Assembly (NCBI GenBank): GCA_002163135.1
Contig: MAAN01000005.1
Location: forward strand, 1-59,041
DNA length: 59,041 bases
From: Alphaproteobacteria bacterium 46_93_T64
Lineage (GTDB): Bacteria > Pseudomonadota > Alphaproteobacteria > Sneathiellales > Sneathiellaceae
Direction of reading: 5' to 3'
Shown here: positions 43,273 to 50,853 of the stretch, in pieces
Position numbering within the stretch: position 1 is the first letter of the stretch
How the letters are laid out: every line of letters begins with the position of its first letter
Notes under the pieces: generated by a model
Database searches by the model: none
What the model was told of the DNA's origin: nothing
The model's input: only the letters and a program-made list of their open reading frames with translations
Program-made: the position numbers and the translations under genes

Positions 43273-43381
43273 TTATACGCTTTTGGATTCAATCCGCAGC
43301 AAGGCAGGTATCACGATTAAGTGCAATGATTTACTCTTTTTGGATAACACTTTTACTTGAGCCCCTACTTGGACAAAACAT

Positions 43382-43990
43382 ATGCCTGAACAACTCTTAA
43401 CTGTTGATGATATTGCAAAATCATTCGACATTTCAGCCGATGTCGTACTATTTCACGTAAATTCTGATAGATTACTGGCAAGAAAAATGGGACCATTTAT
43501 TCGATTCCATCAGGTAGATGTCAATGAGTGGGCTGATAAAAATGCATCGTTATTGATAGATCCCCCCACGTGGAACGAAAAACTATTGGGCGAAATCAGC
43601 CACCTAGATGGCTTGCTTCTCAAAACTCATTATGAGCATCAGAATGGTCCAGATTGGGTAAATGCAGTTCTGCAAGGTGATTTTAAGCAAATACCAGATC
43701 CCTTGATGTGGGATGAAGGAGCATTCTTATCAATGATCATAGATGGTTATTCTTTAGCACCTCTTTTAGGATTAAAGGACTGCGGCGATTTTGCAAACAA
43801 ATGCGCTGAAGAAGCTTCTGTAACTGGAATATGGAGCGGAAGTGCAACTGAACTATGGATATGCCTTTTTTTTGAAGCAAGACGTTGGCGGCACTATGCA
43901 GAAGAACCTCTAGGTGAAGAGAAGATATCTTTGGATAGTTTGTGTGGGACGTTAAGAAAGACTCTGATCGCTGAAAGCTCAAGAAAATAA
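43382..43990 (+). CDS. Excisionase-like HTH protein with unknown C-terminal domain
   Basis: The 202-residue protein starts with an excisionase/MerR-like helix-turn-helix (LLTVDDIAKSFDISADVVLFHVNSDRLLARKMGPFIRF, then VDVNEWADKN). About 140 residues of unknown fold with several Trp and Cys follow. The first domain suggests DNA binding, perhaps as a directionality factor or regulator. It is followed by the 370-residue gene after about 100 bases on the same strand; the two may be one module. Confidence 0.6.
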   Translation: MPEQLLTVDDIAKSFDISADVVLFHVNSDRLLARKMGPFIRFHQVDVNEWADKNASLLIDPPTWNEKLLGEISHLDGLLLKTHYEHQNGPDWVNAVLQGDFKQIPDPLMWDEGAFLSMIIDGYSLAPLLGLKDCGDFANKCAEEASVTGIWSGSATELWICLFFEARRWRHYAEEPLGEEKISLDSLCGTLRKTLIAESSRK

Positions 43991-44089
43991 TTTATATTAG
44001 ATGTCATCTTGATTAACTTGAGTACTAAGCATCAATAGAAGTAAGAGATATCGATGGGAATTGTGCCATCTTAACTACAGAGAAAAAGC

Positions 44090-45202
44090 ATGATTTTACA
44101 GAATAGACTCAACGAGTATGAATACGAAATGGGCTTTATTTTAGCTAATTTAGCCTATCATATTCATCCCAAAATAATTAGTCGCATTCAATATATCAAT
44201 AGGAACGAACAAAGCTATTTTGACGAACTTTTTGCTGGTAAGATTGATACAGAAAACTATCTGTATGATGGTTCTGCCTGTGTATTCCCTGGGGTTAGGC
44301 GTTACGTAAGTGGTAAAGGTAAAAAAAGAAGTTATAATTTTGAATATCAGGCCATAATTGATGACAATACGTTTCCACGCCATATTTGGTGTTTTCTTAA
44401 AAGTGGAAAAACGTACAGTGGCCCAAATTGGGAAAAGTCAGAACTGTCTGAATTTGAACTCGCCCATATTTTCACACATAAAGAATCTGAACTAGAATTT
44501 GAAAAACAATTTTTCTCTGAGATAGATGACGACTTATTGCCTTTTGGTGATTTTTCTTGTGCCAGTAATGTGATTTTGCTGCCTAAAGGAACTGCGCGAC
44601 CCACAGATAATTCAAGAATTATAAAGGCTGTATTCTACAAACGATACATTGACCTTTATGGCGAGGATTCACTTAATGGAAGAAGTGGTTTTAGAATAGG
44701 AGAAGTTCCAAAATGGTATTCTGAACTAAAATGGAACGAACCATATTTACCTGAAAATTGGGAGAAAAATATTGAGGCGCTAATGAATTACCGTACGAAA
44801 AGAATAACGAAAATCGTTCAGAAGGCTTTTCCTGTTTCTTCCACGAATAGTCCTGCGGTAAGCGTAACCAAAAGCAATCTGGTGCACAAACAATCAAAAA
44901 AGGGAATTAATGGTGATTTTCCAAAACTTAGTAAAATTGAACTTTGGGCAAAGCATCCAAATCAATTTAATCATAAAATTGTAAGAGCTTTTCTTAATCT
45001 TAGTGAAGCAGGAAACGTTAGCATTGATAGCTTGCGAAGCCATTGTGTGAAGCAAGGTATTCTTGCGAAAAATTTCAATAGTCACTTTGCATCAATGAAA
45101 ACCAACGCTGGTAATAGTCACGGTAAAATTTTTGAAGAATTTGATAATGGTTCCGTTGCAATACCTACAACTGTTCTAATGGAAATCAAACGCCATTTCT
45201 GA
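44090..45202 (+). CDS. Possible HNH-like nuclease, island cargo
   Basis: The 370-residue protein has a middle segment (about 120-185) with FELAHIFTHK and, after a spacer, SCASNVILLPKGTARPTD. This is reminiscent of the His-Asn core of HNH nucleases (H-I-x-x-H-K ... S-N-x-x-L-L) without the CxxC zinc pairs. The C-terminal part (about 280-370) looks like a small helical DNA-binding region (RSHCVKQGILAKNFNSHF). The assignment is tentative. The gene ends 20 bases before a mid-integrase remnant. It would fit a restriction-type defence cargo together with the HTH gene upstream. Confidence 0.4.
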   Translation: MILQNRLNEYEYEMGFILANLAYHIHPKIISRIQYINRNEQSYFDELFAGKIDTENYLYDGSACVFPGVRRYVSGKGKKRSYNFEYQAIIDDNTFPRHIWCFLKSGKTYSGPNWEKSELSEFELAHIFTHKESELEFEKQFFSEIDDDLLPFGDFSCASNVILLPKGTARPTDNSRIIKAVFYKRYIDLYGEDSLNGRSGFRIGEVPKWYSELKWNEPYLPENWEKNIEALMNYRTKRITKIVQKAFPVSSTNSPAVSVTKSNLVHKQSKKGINGDFPKLSKIELWAKHPNQFNHKIVRAFLNLSEAGNVSIDSLRSHCVKQGILAKNFNSHFASMKTNAGNSHGKIFEEFDNGSVAIPTTVLMEIKRHF

Positions 45203-45222
45203 AAAACAATATGCAGAAATAG

Positions 45223-45306
45223 AAGAGAACCGCTTTCTCCCCAAATACCTTATGCCTGCTATTTGGTCAGCGACATAACAGGGTTGGTATTGATGGCGCG
45301 TTCTAA
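45223..45306 (+). pseudogene. Internal fragment of a small integrase gene
   Basis: About 84 bases align with 38878-38960 of the intact integrase (region encoding FSPNTLCQLFGERYKRAGIDGA), with scattered changes and a stop. Neither the upstream nor the downstream part of the gene is present here. This is a third remnant of the same recombinase family. Confidence 0.75.
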
Positions 45307-45388
45307 ATAATCCATTCAAATTTAATCCTTCAAATTATTTCTGGATTTTGAATTTCCAATGAGCTTAGTAATAATAAAAAGTGAAACC

Positions 45389-45934
45389 TTACGGATGAAT
45401 ATGCCTCTCTTTAACGGTGAAATTATTAATACCAGCTAACTGATATCGTAAAAATGGGTCGTGCCCAAGCTGCCAATTTTCTGGCATTGATTTATTTAAT
45501 TTTGCGGCATTAATTTTATCGTCTTCTTCTTTCAAGACTATGCATCTAATACCGTATTCTATAAGTAACTTATGAATTTCTTCTCTGCTAGGTCGCGATG
45601 AAAAAATAGTCTGGGATAGAAAGGCACAAGGGACCAAATGCTCATGCATAAGATCTTTCTTTAGTTCTTTTGGAATTCTAACAATGCCGTTCCTTCGCTT
45701 TTCACCAAATTGAGCTATATACAAACGAGCTTCCTCAGATATCGCATCTGCTGATCTTCTATAGTCACCTATTTCAGACGAAACTCTAACTAATCTATTG
45801 GTTAGTTCTCGTTTTTCTTTATCGCTTGATTCACTATTTAAGCAAGCAACTATCATACTCGCACAAGTTCTGATTCTTTGTGACAAGTCTTGGTTCTCAG
45901 ACCTTAATTGAATTAGTTCGTTCCATATTTTCAT
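45389..45934 (-). CDS. Cargo protein with EHLVP...EED...MPxxW...RYxxAGI pattern
   Basis: The 181-residue protein has an N-terminal coiled-coil helix (about 1-75). A compact C-terminal domain follows with MHEHLVPC, IVLKEEDDKIN, SMPENW and FLRYQLAGI. I recall this order of motifs in unnamed phage- and island-encoded proteins; the His-Glu-His and Glu-Glu-Asp clusters could form a nuclease metal site, but no function is established to my knowledge. It is flanked by R motif copy 3. Confidence 0.5.
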   Translation of the reverse strand: MKIWNELIQLRSENQDLSQRIRTCASMIVACLNSESSDKEKRELTNRLVRVSSEIGDYRRSADAISEEARLYIAQFGEKRRNGIVRIPKELKKDLMHEHLVPCAFLSQTIFSSRPSREEIHKLLIEYGIRCIVLKEEDDKINAAKLNKSMPENWQLGHDPFLRYQLAGINNFTVKERHIHP

Positions 45935-46024
45935 CACATAAAATCCATCCGTAGGAGTAAGTTATCCGTACATTTCACGATGTTGATATTAAGACCCCGT
46001 AAAATGCGCGCCACCTAGTACCTC

Positions 46025-46052
46025 AACATGTTTAAAAATAAAACGTCCAACT
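46025..46052 (+). repeat. R motif, copy 3
   Basis: CAACATGTTTAAAAAT...ACGTCCAACT, same orientation as the others. The following bases (GACTATGTCG...GCTG) still resemble the flanks of copies 2 and 2', and a strong hairpin lies 69 bases on. Confidence 0.65.
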
Positions 46053-46120
46053 GACTATGTCGTAGCTGTGTTTGCAAAACCAAAAATCATTTTGAGCACT
46101 ATTCTTACAGACAACAAGTT

Positions 46121-46151
46121 CTGTTGAAATGGGTTGGTACCCATTCAACAG
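46121..46151. repeat. Strong hairpin beside R motif copy 3
   Basis: CTGTTGAAATGGGT pairs with ACCCATTCAACAG (13 pairs, one bulged A) around a TGGT loop. There is no T-run. It lies downstream of the GIY-YIG gene on the minus strand. Confidence 0.65.
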
Positions 46152-46200
46152 CTATTATTAAAATTTCATGGCATGTATTTGAAAAGTTTTTGGAAATTAT

Positions 46201-47025
46201 TCATTCAACTAAAATGGAGTTAGGGGAGAGCACCGTAACTTCTATTTTATCATCAAGGTTTTTGCTATTTTTAAACCAATAGGCCAATTGGCTACCCCCC
46301 ATTATTCTTGGGGAATTAGTATTATTTGCTGATCTATTTATATGCCCATCAATCAGGGCTAAATGTTTTCCACAAAATATTTCTATACGATCATGGTCTT
46401 CACCAAACGCCTCCATATAGGCTACTGGGACATTGAAGAAACCTTGATTGTAGTATGTTTTACGTAACTGAAATTGGAACTTTTGATCGACGTCATTTGA
46501 TATTGGTTCCGCAATATTCTCGTTAGCGGTTTGGCCAATAAAATTAGATGTTTTCCCTTTGGGATCACCAGTTAGACCAGTAATTTTACTCTGCATACCA
46601 TTCCAAGAGGGGCTTAGATTTGAGATTAAGCTATCCTCCAAGCCTGCCGCCACATTAACGTGAAATCCACCATAATTAAGCAATCCACTGTCAGGTAGTG
46701 CAAAAATATCAACGCCGTGACCTGCTTTCAATGAGGCAAGAATATTGTTTCTATTCTTTATGTTTGTTGATTGTGCTTTCCCTGGCTTGAGGTATCCATA
46801 CATTCGTTTTTTCAAAGGCTGCGTAGTTTTTCCTACGTACATTACCTTTCCCTCGCACACGAATGCGTACAGCACATTATTAGTGTTTTCTTGGCTATTT
46901 AGTTCTAAATCAACCTGTTCTTCTTTTAATTTCCAGCAACCTACTTTTTGAAAGCCAATATCAACTATTCGTTTCATTTGCTGCTTACCCCCATAAATTT
47001 TAAGTTTCTCTGAGATAGATTCCAT
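46201..47025 (-). CDS. GIY-YIG nuclease with C-terminal DNA-binding-type domain
   Basis: The 274-residue protein has a GIY-YIG core at about 48-145: LYAFVCEGKVMYVGKT (variant of GIY...YIG), KKRMYGYLKP, and a catalytic Glu in AAGLEDSLISNLSPSWNG. The C-terminal 95 residues (TYYNQGFFNVP, GKHLALIDGHINRSANN, SPRIMGGSQLAYWF) form a separate domain. A nuclease plus specificity-domain layout is known from type II restriction enzymes such as Eco29kI. No methyltransferase gene is adjacent. Probable DNA endonuclease, in defence or mobility. Confidence 0.8.
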   Translation of the reverse strand: MESISEKLKIYGGKQQMKRIVDIGFQKVGCWKLKEEQVDLELNSQENTNNVLYAFVCEGKVMYVGKTTQPLKKRMYGYLKPGKAQSTNIKNRNNILASLKAGHGVDIFALPDSGLLNYGGFHVNVAAGLEDSLISNLSPSWNGMQSKITGLTGDPKGKTSNFIGQTANENIAEPISNDVDQKFQFQLRKTYYNQGFFNVPVAYMEAFGEDHDRIEIFCGKHLALIDGHINRSANNTNSPRIMGGSQLAYWFKNSKNLDDKIEVTVLSPNSILVE

Positions 47026-47137
47026 CGCTATCCGCTGTAGTTCTTACATCTCCATTTATCAACATCTTTATATTGCTTTTGAGAATGGTAGCATTTTGAG
47101 TATTGCAGATGAATTGTTTAAAATTGAACTCATGTTG

Positions 47138-47272
47138 TTAGCAGTCAATTTTCTTAGTTGCTGAACATCTGTTTGTTTTCAACAACGCAGAGATGCATTC
47201 GTTTATTTCTGCTGTAAGCTCTTCCAAGCAGTAACCTTGGTGGCCTTTTCTACATATCTCTTTGTAACGCAT
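47138..47272 (-). CDS. 44-residue Cys-rich protein
   Basis: The ATG is preceded by AGGAG at eight bases. The product begins MRYKEICRKGHQGYCLEEL and contains five Cys and one His, including CRKGHQGYC, compatible with a small zinc site. No homologue is known to me. It lies upstream of the GIY-YIG gene on the same strand. Confidence 0.4.
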   Translation of the reverse strand: MRYKEICRKGHQGYCLEELTAEINECISALLKTNRCSATKKIDC

Positions 47273-47649
47273 AATGCTGCTCCTGAGATTTCTTGTTCTG
47301 TTTATTTATCAGCTGTTGTCTGGGCAGTTACTTACTCCAATAGCATTAGTTCTTAGTATGAATATTTAGTGATTTGTTGTTCTGGATATCATCTGATGTT
47401 TTCTAATAATATCTTCTATAACTGTCATCTGCTGTTGTTTCATTTAGACAATACTATTACTTACCCACCTGCTCAGTGCAAAAATTCCAATCCAAAAACT
47501 CTATTTTCTTCTTGTTATAATTGCGCCACGCAAGTGGAGTGTAATGTTGTGTAAAATAATTTCCCATATTGCGTAGCGTTGCCAACATCTAGGTCAAATA
47601 TTTATTGTAGAGCTACTGATTAAGAAATCAGTAGCTGCAGGTTCCAGTT
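47273..47649. other. Gene-free AT-rich interval in island
   Basis: No frame with both start and ribosome site was found. A 61-codon plus-strand frame (47369-47554) is Cys/Phe-rich, lacks a ribosome site and looks like chance. Confidence 0.4.
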
Positions 47650-48114
47650 TTAACTCTGGCTAAATTGAATGTTTTCTGCAGGATCATTAATGTAGATGGC
47701 TTTACCGCAATAACGGCTAAACGTTTTATTTGCATCCTCATCTGCTTGAGCATGCTTAATCTTGTTTGACCCACTAGGGATTAGTTTTTTCCAGACATCG
47801 CCCGCCTCTGTCTCAAAAATTTCATGTTTGTCAGAGCGCAGCTTAACCATTAGGTGCCAATGAATATTACTGTCCACATGCTCTACAAATCCATAGAATT
47901 GAGTGCGTTTATGTGGTTTGTTATGCCATCTACCGCCCAACATGAGACGATCATTTCTAGCATGCCATTCATGCAAATCTCTCGCAGCGTCTTGTACTGA
48001 CCAATAACGGCCAAAGGGTTGGGGGTTAAATGCTAGGCTAACAAAATAGTCCCAGTCTTTTTTGGCAGTCCATTGACGCCATGCTTCTTTAATATCTTTA
48101 TTGTTTATTGTCAT
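47650..48114 (-). CDS. HUH-type Rep-like endonuclease
   Basis: The 154-residue protein shows the three HUH-family motifs in order: motif 1 YFVSLAF (about 23-29), motif 2 HWH at residues 85-87 in NIHWHLMVKL, and motif 3 RYCGKAIY with candidate nucleophile Tyr135. This is a single-Tyr relaxase/Rep-like layout, as in rolling-circle replication initiators and related transposases. There is no helicase domain. A perfect 11-bp hairpin lies 88 bases upstream and may be its nick site. It sits between two integrase genes or fragments. Confidence 0.65.
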   Translation of the reverse strand: MTINNKDIKEAWRQWTAKKDWDYFVSLAFNPQPFGRYWSVQDAARDLHEWHARNDRLMLGGRWHNKPHKRTQFYGFVEHVDSNIHWHLMVKLRSDKHEIFETEAGDVWKKLIPSGSNKIKHAQADEDANKTFSRYCGKAIYINDPAENIQFSQS

Positions 48115-48201
48115 TTTTAGGTAAAATCACTCGTTACTAATCAGATCATCATCGACCCTTCCTATGTTTATTTATCAAAGTTGAAATGCATATGGTTTGA
48201 G

Positions 48202-48227
48202 TGAGGTGTCGCTTAGGCGACACCTCA
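48202..48227. repeat. Perfect 11-bp hairpin upstream of the HUH gene
   Basis: TGAGGTGTCGC and GCGACACCTCA flank a TTAG loop. There is no T-run on either strand. The position between the integrase remnant and the HUH gene, with a very stable short-loop stem, fits a rolling-circle nicking site or a simple stop signal. Confidence 0.7.
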
Positions 48228-48244
48228 TATTTACAAATGAAGAT

Positions 48245-48439
48245 CTATTTGGTTCTGGTTAGGGTATCAACCAGTTGTCTAGTCGTAGAGTGGCTGTAAT
48301 GATCATCAAGCATTTTGTAGCTCGTGCCCATATTCTTGCTCACAGCGTTGAGCTCTACCCCAATATTTAGACGAAGGGTCGCATATGTATGGCGCAGGCT
48401 ATAGGGCGTTCTTGTTTTACCAAAACTTTTTCTTAAGAA
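48245..48439 (-). pseudogene. C-terminal fragment of a tyrosine integrase
   Basis: About 64 residues (LRKSFGKTRTPYSLRHTYATLRL ... MLDDHYSHST) contain the second Arg box and the catalytic Tyr but no N-terminal two-thirds. It belongs to the same broad family as the 472-residue integrase but is clearly different in sequence. The break lies 18 bases from R motif copy 4. Confidence 0.8.
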
Positions 48440-48456
48440 GCTCAAACTGCAATAGT

Positions 48457-48482
48457 GAGTGTTTAAAAAAGAAACGTCCAAA
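48457..48482 (+). repeat. R motif, copy 4
   Basis: GTGAGTGTTTAAAAAAG...AACGTCCAA, same orientation as the other copies. It sits immediately at the truncation point of the integrase fragment. Confidence 0.6.
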
Positions 48483-48771
48483 TTTTTGCATCGTCGCAAG
48501 CTGCTTAAAATGAAATTGATACAGCGTAATTATCAGAGGCATCGTTGGCCTGTGGAATTTGTTTAGTACAGCCCACGCAGACACCAGCTTGCTCATGGAA
48601 ATACTTAAAAACACTGTCAGGCGAGCAAATAACAGGTATCGCGCAAACAACGATAACACCCACTCGTGAAACACTCATTGCCAAATAATTTCAGAAGAAA
48701 TTTTACCTTCAAGCTATATGGCAGAAATATCAAACTTCCAATTTGCCACAGCTCAAAATGAATTGACTAAT

Positions 48772-50190
48772 TTAGTTGGATGCCTTGTTTTTGTCGCTAT
48801 CAACAGTGGAAAAGCCTTTTAACAATTTCATCGCCAAATCCAAATTTCCCTCTTTGGCAAGTTCAAGAATATTTTGCGCGATCTTTTCTTCTGCTTGTTT
48901 GCTTTTCTTCCCTTTCTTTGTGTTAGCAGTTAGTTCATCACTTCGCCGTACATGATCACTATGCAAATAGTGTTTATGCAATTGGACTATGCCTGTTCCC
49001 ATATTGCCAGCAACTATGTCTAGCTTCGCATCATTCAACTCCAAGCGCTTAGTAGCGTAATAATGCCGCAAAGATGTAAGCGACCTTCTATCGCCATCAG
49101 CATCACATAAAATTCCCTTATCCCTGCCCTTATAAGGTACTTCCAACATGAATTTTTTAAACGTTTTATTGGGGTCACTTAATCTGCTGCCCTTGTTTGC
49201 GCAGAAAACAAAATCTTGTGGCTCTGTATGATTACTAATGCTGCGCACCTCTTCCAAATAACGCACTGCATTTGGTTGCGAAATGACTGCTCGTGTTTTG
49301 CCTTTTTTCGTATCGGCTCTCACACGTATTTCCAACTTTGTTTCATCGTCTGTATCAATAAATTTTTTAACGTCTTCCCATCGCATTTGCATTACTTCGC
49401 CAACACGCATGCCTGTATTCGCCATAAACAAAACTAAAAATCGAATGGTCAACCGTTGCTTTAAATGAAGTTCGTGCAGCTTGTTATTCTTCCAGATACC
49501 AGCACCACGGCTCCAATGATAAAGCTGCGTAGTCAGAACGTTATATTCCATATCATCAAACGAAGGCCGCCTAGCAGTCTCTCGTCTGTCTTTTTCAGGA
49601 ACTTTAACAGCGGGCAAAAATGGCAACATGCGTCGCTGATGTGCGTTAGACAATATTTGCCTAATTGCACTTTGTTCCATTTTTAATGTCTTGGAACTTG
49701 GAGTTTCTGCTGCATTACCAAATTTACCACGATCTTTTTCACCAGCACCACCAACTTTCCAATAGCTTTTACGCCAGCCCCAATAGCCATCCACGACATC
49801 TGGTGTTATGTCGTTTAATAGATATTTGCCAAAATATGGAATACAGTAGCGCCTGGCGTAATTCTTGTGCCAATTAATGCGGTCCTGCTGCCAGTCTCCA
49901 CGCTGTAACTGCCGCTCATACCAAAGTGTCCAAAATTGTGAAAATGTAATATCTTTGAGTGGTATGTTTTGTTTATGACGGTCTTGTAACTTGTAAAACC
50001 GCTGACGTGCCTCTGTTATTGCTTCTGCATCATCAACAGTTCCCAAGCTTTCTGTGATGTACTGTTTGCCAACTCTTGCCCTCATATACCAAATGGGCTT
50101 CTTCGTTACGTGTCTAACGAAAATGGCCAGATTTTTATCTAAATATCTGAAATCCAAATAGGATTTTGTTGTATTTCGCATAATTGCCAC
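48772..50190 (-). CDS. int: Phage/island-type tyrosine integrase, full length
   Basis: The 472-residue protein has an N-terminal arm/SAM-like core-binding region (about 1-200) and the catalytic domain with Arg in NTGMRVGEVMQMRWEDV, the second box SLTSLRHYYATKRL, and the Tyr in QLHKHYLHSDH. A Lys-rich tail follows. It starts next to the rpsI terminator and is the likely integrase of the outermost island. A 12-bp direct repeat links the DNA just before its start with the rpsI terminator. Confidence 0.93.
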   Translation of the reverse strand: MAIMRNTTKSYLDFRYLDKNLAIFVRHVTKKPIWYMRARVGKQYITESLGTVDDAEAITEARQRFYKLQDRHKQNIPLKDITFSQFWTLWYERQLQRGDWQQDRINWHKNYARRYCIPYFGKYLLNDITPDVVDGYWGWRKSYWKVGGAGEKDRGKFGNAAETPSSKTLKMEQSAIRQILSNAHQRRMLPFLPAVKVPEKDRRETARRPSFDDMEYNVLTTQLYHWSRGAGIWKNNKLHELHLKQRLTIRFLVLFMANTGMRVGEVMQMRWEDVKKFIDTDDETKLEIRVRADTKKGKTRAVISQPNAVRYLEEVRSISNHTEPQDFVFCANKGSRLSDPNKTFKKFMLEVPYKGRDKGILCDADGDRRSLTSLRHYYATKRLELNDAKLDIVAGNMGTGIVQLHKHYLHSDHVRRSDELTANTKKGKKSKQAEEKIAQNILELAKEGNLDLAMKLLKGFSTVDSDKNKASN

Positions 50191-50196
50191 CTAAAT

Positions 50197-50208
50197 GCTG
50201 CAACCCTT
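50197..50208 (+). repeat. Candidate att-related direct repeat, copy 1
   Basis: GCTGCAACCCTT, just upstream of the integrase start codon. The same 12 bases recur at 50290-50301 inside the rpsI terminator. Confidence 0.5.
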
Positions 50209-50267
50209 ATGCAAAACACACTAACTGTAATCTTTTTTAAATCAAGTACTTGTAAAGCTTCTGCAAA

Positions 50268-50302
50268 GCAAAAAGGGCTGCAGCCAGAAGCTGCAACCCT
50301 TT
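50268..50302 (-). terminator. rpsI rho-independent terminator (candidate island attachment site)
   Basis: On the minus strand, AAAGGG-TGCAGC pairs with GCTGCA-CCCTTT around a short loop and is followed by TTTTTGCT. It is the normal end of rplM-rpsI, and its 3' arm holds the 12-bp repeat shared with 50197-50208. Confidence 0.85.
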
Positions 50303-50332
50303 GATAACAAACAAATTTGTTCGTTTTCTGTT

Positions 50333-50851
50333 TTAGCGTTTTGAGAACTGGAAGCTACGACGAGCTTTCGCACGACCGTATTTCTTACGTTCAACAACCC
50401 GGCTATCACGTGTCAAGAAGCCAGCGGCTTTCAATGGACGACGAAGAGCTGGTTCGTAGTATGTCAAAGCTTTTGAGATACCGTGACGAACCGCGCCAGC
50501 TTGACCAGAAAGACCACCGCCTTTTGCTGTGCAAACAACGTCGAACTGATCGCTACGACCTGCAATTTCAAAAGCTTGTGCAAGGATCATACGAAGCACT
50601 GGACGTGCGAAGTATGTTTCTTGATCACGGCCATTGATTGTGATCTTGCCAGTACCTGGTTTGATCCAAACACGAGCGATCGCGTTTTTACGTTTACCAG
50701 TCGCGTAAGAGCGACCTTGTGCATCAATTTTTGGCTCTGGAAGTGGTGTTTCAATCACTTCAGCAGCTTCGATCACTTCAGAACCTTCAGTCGCGACAAC
50801 GCCGCTAGTCAGGTTTTTCAAGTCTTCAAGAGAGTTCAATTCATCAGACAT
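50333..50851 (-). CDS. rpsI: 30S ribosomal protein S9
   Basis: The 172-residue protein ends in the universal S9 tail ([22 protein letters not shown]) and contains [26 protein letters not shown] and [15 protein letters not shown]. An acidic N-terminal extension of about 45 residues precedes the conserved part, as in other alphaproteobacteria. It is translated directly after rplM (2-base gap). Confidence 0.98.
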   Translation of the reverse strand: MSDELNSLEDLKNLTSGVVATEGSEVIEAAEVIETPLPEPKIDAQGRSYATGKRKNAIARVWIKPGTGKITINGRDQETYFARPVLRMILAQAFEIAGRSDQFDVVCTAKGGGLSGQAGAVRHGISKALTYYEPALRRPLKAAGFLTRDSRVVERKKYGRAKARRSFQFSKR

Positions 50852-50853
50852 TC

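Noticed and set aside
47369-47554. 61-codon plus-strand frame
   Set aside because: No start signal, and a Cys/Phe/Leu-rich composition expected from AT-rich DNA.
39801-48482. R motifs as a CRISPR array
   Set aside because: Spacing of 112 bases to 3 kb and coding cargo between copies; no cas genes.
48417-48674. 85-codon minus-strand frame beside the integrase fragment
   Set aside because: It overlaps R motif copy 4 and the remnant, has no ribosome site, and its hydrophobic composition looks like AT-rich chance.
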